From assembly GCF_004379255.2 (NCBI RefSeq), contig NC_056035.1:35727208-35791207 (forward strand): DNA of 64,000 bases, read 5' to 3'. The notes below the pieces were generated by a model. It worked only from the letters and a program-made list of their open reading frames with translations, made no database searches and was not told the origin of the DNA. Positions 10,720 through 29,947 of this stretch are shown piece after piece. Position 1 is the first letter of the stretch. Each line of letters opens with the position of its first letter. The DNA comes from Salvia splendens. Lineage: Eukaryota; Streptophyta; Magnoliopsida; Lamiales; Lamiaceae. Made by a program: the position numbers and the translations under genes.

Positions 10720-10939
10720 GACCATCTCCAATGGTACACTAAACCTAAAATGGGATAGGTAATTAGTTCCAATAGTATTCAAAAACCAATCCCATTTTTA
10801 GTTTTTTAGAAAAAAAATATCTATCTTTAGGTTTACACTAAACCAAAACCTAAATTTTTTAAAATTTTATGAGTAAAAGAAGCATAATACAGATAATATT
10901 CTTTAAGTTTGAATTTATTGTAAATGATTGGAGATGCTC
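10720..10939. mobile_element. PIF/Harbinger-type MITE, TSD TTA
   Basis: Terminal repeats GACCATCTCCAATGG and (inverted) GAGCATCTCCAATCA, flanked by TTA at 10,717-10,719 and 10,940-10,942. 220 bp, AT-rich, non-coding. Confidence 0.75.
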
Positions 10940-10942
10940 TTA

Positions 10943-11186
10943 GTGTCAACTAATGAGGGACGGAAGGAGCATTTTAGTGTTGATAACATCTGTTAAGATT
11001 AAATTAGGACCATCAATTTTCAGATCTAATGACTAGAATTAGCAATTGCTGAACTTATAATGGAACAAAATTTATAATTCAAAATTTCATTATAACTTTC
11101 TTGATTAATTATTAATTTATAAAATAATAATATCATTAATTAGTTATTATAATTATTTAATAAATTATAAATTATTATTATGATAA
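10943..11186. other. AT-rich spacer
   Basis: Very AT-rich (long ATTAATTATAATTATT runs). No gene or structured repeat recognised. Confidence 0.5.
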
Positions 11187-14100
11187 TGTAACATCCCAAA
11201 CTTTTGTGACTCTATTATTTATGTTTTTGAAATTTTCGAATATGAGACTTTTGTTTTATGTGATTAAGTGCTTTACGTGAAATAAATTGTCGTGGTTGAT
11301 GTGGAATGATGAGCTTGAGTTTTTATATTTTTTCCATTGAAGAAAAAAAATTAATAGGATCATGCATTTATTCTTTTTCGAGTCAATTCATTGAAATTTT
11401 CGGCCCTTCCTAATTATTGAGATAGTATTTCATTTCTTGGATTTAATAAATTGTTTTGGGATTTTTCTTATCCAAATTAAATCCAAACCAATTGATCCCT
11501 AAATTGTATCACATGAAATTCGAACTCTAGCCTATTCATCTTGGGAGTTTCGAAAATCCCCTATTTAAAATGGGAGGATGAATTAATTTCTTTAATTTAA
11601 TTAGGTGCTTTGTTGACTCCCTTCCTTCGAATTGAATCCAATTAAATCATGTCATATTTTATTTCTTCTCCCAACTTAAATAAAGAGTTGAAACAATTCC
11701 TTGGCCTTTTAAGCCAAATTTTCGGCCCCCCTCATGATTTTGTAGGGGAGAATTTATTTGTTTCCTATTTTGTGGAATCCCTTTTTATTCAATTAAAATA
11801 CCATACTAATTTCCTATGTCTAATTAAATGGGGATGTGAATATTTCCTTTTAATTCTTACCCATATCACACGCCCCATGCTCCTATTTTTCCTTGTGGAA
11901 ATTTATTTAATTGTTACCTATTATATGAGAGTCTTTTCCCATAAAGAAATTACCAAATTCAAATCCTATTCTATTTAATTGAGGATTTAAATAATTTCCT
12001 TGTGCTTTCCTCTAGTTATTTTCGGCCCCACCTTATTTTCCTACTTGGAGATTTAATTTATCTGTTTCCTTGTATTCATTATTTTTATCTCCTAAGTTAT
12101 GAATATATTCTCAAAGTAAATACCAAATAAATTCCTTGTTGTGTGCTACATGGAATTTTCGAAATTCCTCCCTCCCCACAAGCCTATTTTATTATTTTAA
12201 TTGTGGGATTTATTTAATTGTATTTTCCCCACAATTACTTAATTAATTAAATATTAAACATAACCCTAGACTTCAAATACCACCTAAACAAACCCTAGCC
12301 CCCATTTCTCCCTCACAAAAAATTGTTCCTCCCTCTCTCCCTCACTCTCACACGCCTCTCCCCTCCCTCTCTACAATCTCTCCAAAGATCCCCCATCAAA
12401 TTCTTGTTCTTGCATCCGTTGAAGCCTATTTTCCAAGAGTCTCTGACGAATCGCATCGTCTCTTGTCCCTACCGATCCGTTTTCTTCAAAGAAGGTATAA
12501 TTGCTTCACTTTCCCTCATCCTTTTCGTTTGAACCATGTTCTTGAGTCCTACATGCATGTAGTGGGTGTAGGATTGATAGATCGCAAAATTTAACGGTGG
12601 GAAAGTGTAATTTCATAAGAACTTTGATAGTTATGTGTTTTTGATTGAATTCATGTGAAGTTGGATTGGAATATTTGGTGAATGGTGTGAGTCTATGTGC
12701 AAACATGTTTATGAGAAACTTTTAAGCATGACTTTGTGTGTTTCAAGCATGAAAAATTGGTGTTTGTTCGATGGAAGAGGAAAACCCTATTTTCGAAACT
12801 ATGAACCTGAAATCTGTGGCGTACGACCAATAGCTTCTGATCTGTAATTGACCAATCAAACGATCGAATTTTGATATGAAATTTTTTACTGAGTAAACTC
12901 CAAGGTGTTTTCTGTGTCTCGTGTGAATTTCAGCCCTTTTTGTCGAAAAATGAATTTTTAATAAATTTTTGAAGTGGACTGCGCAAATCTGCCAGAAACT
13001 TGTGTTCTCGCCAAGAATGTTTCATTTTCTGTTTGACCGACCAAATGACCTCTGACTGATGTGATTATTGAACTATATGAAAATTTGAAGTGTCTTCTGA
13101 GTCGTGTAAAATTTTCAGCCTTTTTGGGCATTGGATAAATTTATGGTGAATTTTTCAAATGAGCTGCGCAGTGCTGTCAGAAGTTTTATGTTCCGACTAG
13201 AGAGTTTAGTATTTGATATGGCTGACTAAATGACGTGATTTCAGTGTGAAAATTTGTATGGATGAACTTGAATGTGTCTTCTGTGTTGTGACCAAAATTT
13301 AGCTTCATATGAGGTCGGGTGAATTTATAGTGATTTTTTTTACAAAACGGTCGCACAGTTCTGCTAGTTTTCTGCCTTGTTAAAATAACTCTTATTTTCA
13401 AGTTTAAAAGTATTATATGATGCATGTATGTCCAAGGAACGTGTTTAATGATGTGATCACGTGAGATAAGTTGAAATATATTACGGTGTCTTTCCATTTT
13501 TGTGACGTATGTTGGGGTTGGGTAATTGAGAAAAACGATGAGAGAGAAACGATAGGACATGCATAGTAATGTGTTTTTGGTGGAAGGCTGACTTGTGTTG
13601 TCATTTACAAGGGTGATTGTGTATTCGTGAACTCGGGGAACGAGAGTTTCCATAAGTTGGGTTGTGAATTGTTAAGCGAACGAGGTGGACTTTCTTTTCA
13701 AACCTTTTTATTTTCCGAAAATATTACGTGGTGTTATAAGGGTGGTTTAACTGTTATGTCATGCCATGTTTTTGTTTGTGAGATTGTTGTCTGATGCCTA
13801 GTTCGTCTGAGCTTGCTCCGTTAGGCTATAGAGTTGTGTTGTGAAACGAATTCGGGTCTGAGTAGGGCCGCAAACCCTATCAGGCTGTGTACACTGGTGG
13901 GATCGTGAGCCGTCCTTGCTAGTCAGCCGGTCTCGTGGGCGAATAGTGTGGCCACACTTTCGTCGCACTGCGATATGATGATTGTGATTGATGGATTGAT
14001 GTGAAAAGTGGGGAGATAAATTGTCTGGCCAGACTTGAAATGTTTTGTGCTCTCGTGATATTTTTTCTTGCTATCTAAAACTCGAGATCACTGGTATGGA

Positions 14101-14647
14101 TGACATAATTATATAAAAAAAATGTTTTCGGCATGAGCCCATTGAGTACAACAAGTACTCAGCCCTGCATATTATTTTTCTTATGTGCAGGTTGAGCAGG
14201 ATGTTGAGCTAGCCTTAGGATGTGTTGTGTCTTCATACATAGGCGTGATTCTTGACTCTCTTTAAACCTTATTTTCCGCTGCTACATTTTGAACTATGTC
14301 TCAAGACCTTAAATCGTTTCCGTATCGTGTTTGAACATGTATGGTTGTGTTAGGTTTTAACCAAGTAGTTACGTCGTTTTGAAAATGGTGTTTTCCGTAA
14401 ATTAAATTAAATATTTTTCTTAGAAGTTGATTGGGTTTTTAATAATTAATTTTCTCCGCTGCTTTCTTTTAAAGATATTTATTATGAGTCGTTTTTATTC
14501 AATAGAAAAGTTATAACTTTAAACTTCTTTAAACCAAAATGTTTTTCATTCTTTTAAGTTAATTAAGTTTTCAAATAAAACGCTATCCTTGCATGTTGTA
14601 TCACGATCGCCGCGTTTGTAGTAACCCTAGTATGGGCGGTCGTGACA
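11187..14647. mobile_element. Solo LTR, 3461 bp, TSD GATAA
   Basis: Begins TGTAACATCCC, ends GGTCGTGACA, and is flanked by perfect GATAA duplications at 11,182-11,186 and 14,648-14,652. There are no internal genes and no partner LTR, so it is a solo LTR. The length and the TGTAACA start are typical of Del/Tekay chromovirus LTRs of the Ty3 group, but that lineage call is inference. Short open frames inside (for example 11,649-11,978 and 12,323-12,532) are not supported as genes. Confidence 0.85.
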
Positions 14648-14693
14648 GATAATAATAACAATTATAAATAATAAATAATATAGTAATAATATA

Positions 14694-15300
14694 CTCCCTC
14701 CGTCCATGATTAAATGTCTCATATTTGACCGGCACAGGTTTTAAGAAATTGTTTGACTTATGTAGTAAAGTGGGTAGAAAAGTTAGTGGAATATGTAGTC
14801 TACTTTTATGTATTGGTTTTATAATAAAATGTGAGTGAAATGAGTTAGTGGAATGTATGGTCCACTTACCAAATATAGTAAAAGTGAAATGAGACATTTA
14901 TTGGCGGGCGGACGGAAAAGGAAAAATGAGACATTTATCCCTCTCTTCTCTTTACTATTTGTTATGACAAATAGGACAATTTTGTAATTGACAAACGAAA
15001 GAACGTAAAGAGACACAGAATTTACGTGGTTCACCAACGTTGTGTTGGCTACGTCCACGAGCAAGAACGGAGAACAAATTGTATTATGACTGCGGTTACA
15101 GATATAGAGTTTTGTGTCATACTTCTATATAAATAGGTACAAGAGATGAACTGGGCCTAATACAACAATTAAGGCCTAAAACAGAAACATATCATAGCGT
15201 CGGGCTAGCGGCAAACAGAATTGATTCAAGGCATCCTAACACTATTAATGGACCTCACTCTACTTTTTCACTCCATCTCTATTTCTTAATCCAGCGACAA
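14694..15300. mobile_element. Stowaway-like MITE(s) with an inserted solo LTR
   Basis: Starts CTCCCTCCGTCCATG after TA at 14,692-14,693. Typical internal motifs (GTGAGTGAAATGAGTTAGTGG) and an inner end-like GGGCGGACGG are seen near 14,905. MITE-like sequence resumes after the 282-bp solo LTR. The right end was not placed with confidence. Confidence 0.5.
14960..15241. mobile_element. Solo LTR, 282 bp, TSD CTATT
   Basis: TGTTATGACAAA...GCATCCTAACA, flanked by CTATT at 14,955-14,959 and 15,242-15,246. It contains the TTTACGTGGTTCACC and CTACGTCCACG motifs common in plant Ty1-copia LTRs and a TATATAAATAGG box. It is a solo LTR of a copia-type element. Confidence 0.85.
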
Positions 15301-16142
15301 CATATAGAACCTTTCATTTCTTAACCATCTATTCTCTTTAGCACATACAGATTAAAATCATAAATTAAAAAATGCATAATTAAAAAAATATCCTAGAAAA
15401 AATACACAATTTAAATCTTAGAAATTTAAAAATTACATATGCTAATAAAAGTTAAAAAAAAATTACTTGGTCAGCTTGCTGTTGTGGCGCAAACAATGAG
15501 TCGGCATAGGAGGGAGTCCCAATTGAATCCTGGAAGCCCAATTATATTCCTTGGCAATGTGCTCGAATATGGAATGATATTATACGGGAAGTGAGTCCTG
15601 CTAAAGGCATTACAGCAATTCCTGCTAACTGAGTGAGCAAGTTGGTGCTAACTGCTAAAGGCATTACAGGAAGGGTAACTCTAATTAAGTAAGAGCGAGA
15701 CCTGTCCTTAAACATAAAAGGGAAAGAGGTGTTGATAAAATTTGATCTGATTATAATGAGTAAGCACTAAGGCAATTGGGTGGTGGCCGTTCAACCAATT
15801 CCAGCTCTCGATCTTCCGTCGTGAATTTTACGATCACCTACACGAGTAAGAACCAAAATTTCCCATTTTCGTTGCCAACTTATACGGTCAGCTTGTGTTG
15901 AATGCAAGCAGTTACCTGGAAGATGAAAGGAATGGGAAGAAGAGTTAAAGATCTGATCATTACTGTTGGAAACAACTCAGTGAAGTGGTGAGGGATGGAT
16001 GGAGGTGGATGTGGATGTGGGAAGCTTCTACGTTGGAGAGAGAGATGAAGGACAAGTGGAAACGCGGCTACGGAGATGGAAATGTGGGCTTTTTCTTCCA
16101 CGCTTCTCTTCTTTCCAATCAACATCTGTGTGGGCGTAATTT
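15301..16142. other. Intergenic, no confident gene
   Basis: Holds unclassified sequence. A repeated phrase (GCTAAAGGCATTACAG) occurs twice near 15,600-15,670. On the minus strand near 15,915-16,000 there is a possible first-exon-like end followed by GTAACT, but no protein similarity supports a gene. Confidence 0.35.
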
Positions 16143-16151
16143 TTTTATTTT

Positions 16152-17579
16152 GAGTGAACTGCATAAAATAACCCTGACCTTTTCAAAAGTTTCACTCCAG
16201 ACCTCTGACTAAAAAAAATATCGCTACAAGCCTCTGACCTTTAACATAATCACAAATCAGGTTTTTTCGGACTAAAAGACCCTTCAGCCCTAAAAGGGCA
16301 TTATGGGCATATCACACGGACTTCTGCAATGGCGGCCTGCGACCTGACGCGATTTGACGGCTGTGCGTCAGCCGTCAATCATGATGACTATGCGTCAGCA
16401 TACGTGCCACGTATACCAGACTTCATTTGTGATTTAACAAATACATTTCAAAAATTTCACTTTATGGTTGTGTCTCATCTTCTTTTTTATTTATAACATT
16501 GTATTTTAATTAATTAAAATACATTTAGTTTATAATTAAAACAACATACTCCTAGAAAATATGGCCAATACATATAAGAATCATCCAATGTAGTTTTTGA
16601 AGTTGCATTTTTAAATGGAGGGATGTGCACTACATACAGATATGCTTCATTGCTACTTAAAATCGAGAGCCTAAAATAAAAACAAATTTTATCAAATAAT
16701 TCAAACTTTTTCTGAAGTCGAATCTACAAATTATTTAAGTTGTACACGACTTATATTTTAGTATGGGAGAATACATAAGACGTAAAAGTTATGCACAAAA
16801 TAAAAAAAATAATTAATAAAATAGAAAAAGTATTTAGTGAGAATTAAAAAAGCCAGTCATTATCAAATGGTATTAATGTACTAAGGTGTTTTTTAAGTGG
16901 AAATGTTTGAAATTTAACATTATAAAGATAAATCTTCCAGTTTGTTTTTTAGTCATGAACAATTAATTGATTTGACAACTTCGCGAACATTACATATTAC
17001 AGTGAGTTAGATTAATTAATTCTAGTACTCCACTATTCAATATTGTATGAGTGTTGTTTGCTAAAATTTGCTTATATAATTATCAAGCATTGAGTTGTTT
17101 CCAATGATAGCACTCTTTAATTTGAAGATATGATATAGTGTATGTTTTTAATTGGAATTATATAAGTTGGGTCTAAACCGAATTAATACTATATCGCAGA
17201 TTTGATACAAAGATAATTAAGGTTGGCACATGTAATGTCTTTTTATAATTTTTATTACAAGACAAAATACAGTCTTAACAAATTTTTATGGTATTTTTTA
17301 TGGTATTTGTGAAAACAATTAAATCAACTCAAACAATCAAATTTAATTTGACAAAAGCACAGCCATGTGCAGAGCTTGTCTGCAAAAATGCAGCCATGTG
17401 CATAGTAAAAATGACTGAAATGACCTTCAAGGCATAAGGGCCTTTTAGTCCGAAAAATGGCTACAAATATCTCATTTGTGATTATGGTTTAGGTCAGAGG
17501 CATGTGACGATATTTTTTTTAGTCAGAGATCTGGAGTGAAACTTTTGAAAAGGTCAGGGTTATTGTATGCAGTTCACTC
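16152..17579. mobile_element. Non-autonomous Mutator-like element (MULE), 9-bp TSD
   Basis: Long terminal inverted repeats (about 100 bp of close match) begin GAGTGAACTGCATA on both ends. They continue through AATAACCCTGACCTTTTCAA and AGTTTCACTCCAGA. A perfect 9-bp duplication TTTTATTTT lies at 16,143-16,151 and 17,580-17,588. No transposase is visible. The interior is AT-rich apart from a GC-richer stretch at about 16,325-16,420 that has no recognised protein. Confidence 0.88.
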
Positions 17580-17588
17580 TTTTATTTT

Positions 17589-18306
17589 TATGCTTCAACT
17601 TTTTTTCCTTTAGGCTGCTTCAACTTTTTTTCCTTTAGGCTTAATTTATTAGGGTACCTCTACATTGTATGTTTAATGAAAGTGTTTAATTTTATAAGTA
17701 TGAAATTTCAATTATCTATTTTTTATATAAAATTTAAATTATGGAATTCAATTTCAAATTCAAATTCAAATATTTTGCGATACCAAACATTAGATTTGAA
17801 ATTGAATGCTCCAATTCCAATTCCACGAGCTCATTTCCATGATACCAAACTAAGCCTTAATTCTTTTATGTTTTCATTACATATTATACTCGATTTACTA
17901 TATTTAATTAATAAAACTTGAACTACTTAGACTTAAGTGAGCAAGAATTTAAAAATGTGTTTTGCCACAATGAAATGACATCTCATTCCATATATAGATC
18001 ATAGGAAATGATATTGTCATATGATACATATCCTTAAATTAATCAAAACTCTAGTTTATTACTACAAGTTACAACCATTCATACTCCTGATAAAAGTTGT
18101 ATAGCAAAATAAGGGAATATCAAACATAGGAACATTTACTAGCTATGAAACAAGCTTTATTCAACATTTGCAGCTGTATCATTTTTGCTAAAATCCAAAG
18201 TAAATCCAACAAATCTATCGCATATAAAACATCTCCCACTTGTATGATTTATCGCTATAATATTGTGTCCGAATACCAGATATAATCAATCATGTGAGAT
18301 CAACTC
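17589..18306. other. Downstream spacer of the glutathione reductase gene
   Basis: Contains a perfect tandem duplication of a 25-bp unit (TGCTTCAACTTTTTTTCCTTT plus AGGC) at about 17,591-17,640, then AT-rich sequence that should include the 3' UTR of the minus-strand gene ending at 18,307. Confidence 0.5.
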
Positions 18307-25740
<7,434 letters not shown>

Positions 25741-26950
25741 GGAAGAAGGTATCCGGATCGTATTTGTGAGAAACGAATCAATGACGAATGTATTTATTGG
25801 TGTAACGTGGAAAAGCTTGCTTGCTTGGTTACAGAGACAGAGGTGGGGCCGCCACGAGTGTGTATGAATATGAATGATTGGTCGTCCTTTCCTTTTAGAG
25901 CAAAAGTTCAATTAAACTACCGTTTCATCAAATCGGACTAGTTACTTAGTGTCAAACAGAAGGCATGATCGGAGGCTATCAAAACTAATTAGCAATCAAG
26001 AATCAATTAGAGACACGATTGATAGGCAATTAGATAAAATTACATTAAACACTAATTGGGAGTAGATTAAGGGCATTGATTGTATTCCATAACTAGACCA
26101 CAAGCTGACCCTATATAAGGGTGGTGGACTTGTTCATTGTAAATACAACAAAAAAAAACATTCACAATGTAGTCTTCAGTTTCATTGTTCTTTTATTTTC
26201 TGTTTGTATTTTATTTTCCGCATTATATTTTCTAAGATGGTATCAGAGCAGCTAATGATCCGTAATTCGTTAGTTTGTTTGAAAACCAATTGTTAATATA
26301 CCTATCTAAAAAAAATTTCTGAGAGTTGTGCTCGTCGTAGACAATCTTTGAGGTGGGATTCTTGATTGCTCTACTGTAGCAGGGACTTCCAAAACCTGGC
26401 TTGAGTCCTGTCTTGCTGCAGATGGACCAGAAGAGATCCCTCTGATTTGATCAAAAACGAAAATTGATCCATCGGGCGAAGAAGTAATCTGGTGGCGAAT
26501 GCGACGGACGGAGCTTGACCCGATCGCCATGAGAGAGAATACAACCTCCTCCCAGATCCATCTCGAGGGCGACTCGGATCCACAGGAGGAGATGAAACGA
26601 AAGATGGCAAAACGGAACAGAGGAAATCAAGGAGGCAGAGGAGTCTCCAGGATCGGACCGCCGCGACCGGGCTGCCGGCACCGCAAATGCAGCGGGTAGA
26701 ACCGGCGCGTCTACCGCCGAACGAGAAGAAACGGTCGAAGCTACAGCGGTCTGATCTGGAGAGCGGTCTGGAGATGATACGTCAATTAATTCGTTAAGAT
26801 AACCAAACCAAATCGAGCAGAAGAGGAAGGAGACAGTGAGAGTGGTGCTAGAGAACAACCAGATAGTGTTAATTTGATGAGTCTGACCTTGATTTGACTA
26901 TGACCTCGAGGTGTCGGTCGGCCTCCCTCAGCCCGCAGCACACGCCGCCA

Positions 26951-27262
26951 CCGGTGAAATGCGCTGGCGGCACCAGCGTCAGCCACGTTAGCGTCGATGT
27001 CACGATGGCAAGCTGCTCCGCCAACGTGGCCTCACCCTTCAGGTGCCTGCTTAGGCTGTAGAGGTCGTACGCGCCAATCGCAATTGCCGCCGCCCACGGC
27101 CAGAATACCCACGTCCAGCTCAAGTACATCCAGAAAAAGGGGCTGAAGAGCAGATTCGCCGCCCATTTCGACGCTGCGATCGCGACGGAGAGCGCGAAAC
27201 ACCATTTGCATATGTCGAGTGGCGTTAATTGGGCGAGGGATGATTTTAGGGATTCGAAGGAG
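26951..27262 (-). pseudogene. Captured fragment of a host membrane-protein gene (antisense in the LTR element)
   Basis: A clean minus-strand frame of about 100 codons reads ...LAQLTPLDICKWCFALS..., FSPFFWMYLSWTWVFWPW, YDLYSLSRHLKGEATL and AIVTSTLTWLTLVPPAHF. It has two hydrophobic, tryptophan-rich segments like a membrane protein. I recall similar WTWxFWPW and HLKGEAT segments in a plant protein of unknown function, but cannot name the gene. Similarity stops near 26,951 after PPAHF, and nothing gene-like precedes about 27,262, so only part of the gene was carried. Its uninterrupted frame, opposite to the element's direction, suggests transduplication of spliced or exon sequence. Confidence 0.55.
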
Positions 27263-28149
27263 AAAGTTTTTCAGTGGTTGCCGCCAATCTGAAGTCGAAT
27301 ACAAGCATTTGAGCGAGCGGATTTTGGGAATACAAGTGGATTTGCAGGTCGAATTGGGGGGAAACGGAAGAGAGGAGTTCTCGGTCTGTCCGGCTGAGGG
27401 GGAGATGAAGTCTCCGACCGGACAAACAGAGGAGAAGCAGACCAGCGGTTTGGAGCCGGGTGAAGAGGTCTCTGCCGAAGAAGGCGAGACAGCAGCGAAC
27501 GGCGAACTGGAACGGTGAGGCGCGACGGACCTCGGACAATGAACGAGGGGTCTGTCCGCAGAGGGGGAGAAGAAGTATCCGACCGAACGAGACCACCCCA
27601 GATCGAGGTCGAGGGCGGCAGAAGAGAATGAGGCGGATGAAGTTGGAACAAAGCCCAAAGGTTCCGGAGACAGCTCGTTGACGGCTTCTAAAGTAGAATC
27701 CGTCACAGGGGGAGAGACTGTCACCGGGAAGGAGGAGAGGCCGCGAAAAAGACATCAAAACTGACGGAAGAGGTAATAGCTAGGCCAGAAAGGTTGCTGA
27801 AGAAGAGTTGATCAAGTGCTCATGTCCAGCAAGTGTGCTGTAGGAGGCAAGTTCAGCTTTTCAAGTTGATCAAGTGAGCAGATCAACTTGATCAAGTGCT
27901 GACAGCAACAACATCCGACTACTGAGAGTCTCCGAGATGGAGATGCTAAAATGAAAAGGTTTGTTGGTGGTCTCTGATGAAGAGGTGTCGCTCAGCCACT
28001 GTTGAAAGGAGGAAAGCTGAACGAAGCACCATCAATGAAGAAAAAAAAAGGAAATGAAATTGGCTCATGGTTTGAGCTGTGGAAAGGGCCGAAAATGGTC
28101 TTCCAAAAAGAAATGAAATTGACTCATGGTTTGAGCTGGAATGGGTCGA

Positions 28150-28460
28150 GAATGGTCTAAAATTGGCTCCTCCGAGTAAAAACTGTCAAATTGGCTCCTA
28201 AGACGAGCAAAAACTGTCGGAATTGGCTCCTAAGACAAGAGCAAAAACTGTCGCAATTGGCTCCTAAGACACGAGCAAAAACTGTCGGAATTGGCTCCTA
28301 ATACACGAGCAAACACTGTCGGAATTTTCTCCTAAGACATGAGTTTAAACTGTCGGAATCGGCTCCTAAGACAAGAGCAAAAACTGTCGGAATTGGCTCC
28401 TAAGACATGAGTTAAAACTGTCGGAATTTGCTCCTAAGACACGAGCAAAAACTGTCAACC
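28150..28460. repeat. Minisatellite, about 36-bp unit, roughly 8 copies
   Basis: Tandem units built on GGAATTGGCTCCTAAGACA followed by CGAGCAAAAACTGTC, with variant copies further right to about 28,580. It lies inside the LTR element before its polypurine tract. Confidence 0.8.
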
Positions 28461-28943
28461 AAAATTGAAGAACTCCTTGATATGAGTCTAAACTATCAAT
28501 GATGATTTGAAGAAGCTCTATTATAAGAGCATAAACTATCAATGAAAAATTGAAGGACTCCTAAATACGAGTATAAACTATTAATCAAACTGAAGATCGT
28601 GCAAGTTAAGTATCGAAAATCTCGATACTCAACTGGAGGGGGAGTGTCAAACAGAATCAATATCAGCATGATTGGAGGCTATCAAAACTAAATTAGCAAT
28701 CAAGAATCAATTAGAGACATGATTGATAGGCAATTAGACAAAATCACATTAAACACTAATTGGGAGTAGATTAAGGGCATTGATTGTATTCCATAACTAG
28801 ACCACAAGTTGACCCTATATAAGGGTGGTGGACTTGTTCATTGTAAAAACAAAAAAAAGCGTTCACAATGTAGTCTTCAGTTTCATTGTTCTTTTATTTT
28901 CTGTTTGTATTTTATTTTCCGCATTATATCTTCCAAGACTTAG

Positions 28944-29947
28944 TAGTCTACTACAAATAGCTTCTTTTTATTTTTATTTCGTCACATCTTTACACAACCC
29001 AATCAACCATTATGTATTGTTTAACTCTTTAAAGTTTATAAAAATGAATTAACAAGAAAATATGGAGGAAGTTTAAATCAACCCTAAAAGTAGTCTTAGT
29101 TTGTTCCCAACATGTGAACTTATTGACTTGGATATAGTAGCTTTAATCAATTAGAGGTCTTCATTATTTAGATATTTTGAGACGTGTTTTGATTGGAGAG
29201 TAGAATTTGGGACTCATATGATCGTTATCGTTGAATAAACAACGATTTGTATTTTTTTATTAATTGTTTGTAATTACGATCTCAATAATCTAACCTGATT
29301 TTCTATATCCTCCAACGGTAAGTAATTGTGGCTCAAATAATAATAAGGAGCCCAATCAAATAATGGGCCTCAGGCCATACACTTACTAAACTAATTAACT
29401 AAAGGCCCTACTTTACTTCATATAGAACTAAATATAAATACTTTTCACCCAAAAAATAGTTTTTTCTATCATCTTTGTTCGTCTTACAAAATTTATAATA
29501 TTAAATACCAGTAATAATTTATTATATTACACATTTTCCACAAATTAAGCATATACAACTTTTATTTATAGCAGTGATTCAGGGGTTGTGCCATGCATGC
29601 ATCACCATTATTATTATTAGTATTATTATTATTGTTAAAGTGAGTTATTCTTATTATTGTTAAAGTGTGAGATTGAATTAAACCACTAAAACCCAAAATC
29701 CTTCCTGCACCCTGGCAAGATTCATATATGGAACAAAGAGAGCGAGAGAGAGAGACGAAATGGAATTTAAAGTAGAACAAAGATACAGCAATAAACTGTC
29801 TGGAAACAAGAACCATCAGCAAAAAAAAAATCTAATCTGCTACTAATCACCTAAGAGTATATTTCATCTCTGAATCAGAGCGATTCTCAAGTTGCAGACA
29901 AAGAAAAAAGAACTTGTTTTAAAAAATGCAATGCATATATACTTGCA
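28944..29947. other. Spacer and 3' flank of the VAMP gene
   Basis: AT-rich. Contains an (ATT/ATA)n microsatellite near 29,605-29,665 with a repeated phrase (ATTATTGTTAAAGTG). The last part should include the 3' UTR of the gene ending at 29,948. No other gene recognised. Confidence 0.5.

Larger units (their letters stand above)
25950..28938 (+). mobile_element. Non-autonomous LTR retrotransposon with captured host sequence, TSD CTTAG
   Basis: LTRs 25,950-26,237 and 28,645-28,938 (about 290 bp, ends TG...AAGA) are flanked by perfect CTTAG at 25,945-25,949 and 28,939-28,943. The primer-binding site TGGTATCAGAGC (from 26,238) directly follows the first LTR. A polypurine tract GGAGGGGGAG (about 28,635-28,644) precedes the second. 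Each LTR has a CTATATAAGGG box. The interior is GC-rich up to about 27.8 kb, has no gag-pol domain, and includes an antisense fragment of a host gene (26,951-27,262) and a minisatellite near the 3' end. It lies only about 0.2 kb upstream of the glutathione reductase leader exon. Confidence 0.92.

Noticed and set aside
11649..11978. 109-residue frame as a small gene
   Set aside because: Lies within the 3.46 kb solo LTR; hydrophobic AT-rich translation without known domains.
13186..13653. 155-residue minus-strand frame
   Set aside because: Inside the same solo LTR with overlapping alternative frames; no motif or splice support.
27032..27758. Long open frames of 170-230 residues on the minus strand in the LTR element
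   Set aside because: Low-complexity P/S/R-rich translations of GC-rich DNA with no domain similarity. One overlaps the captured gene in another frame.
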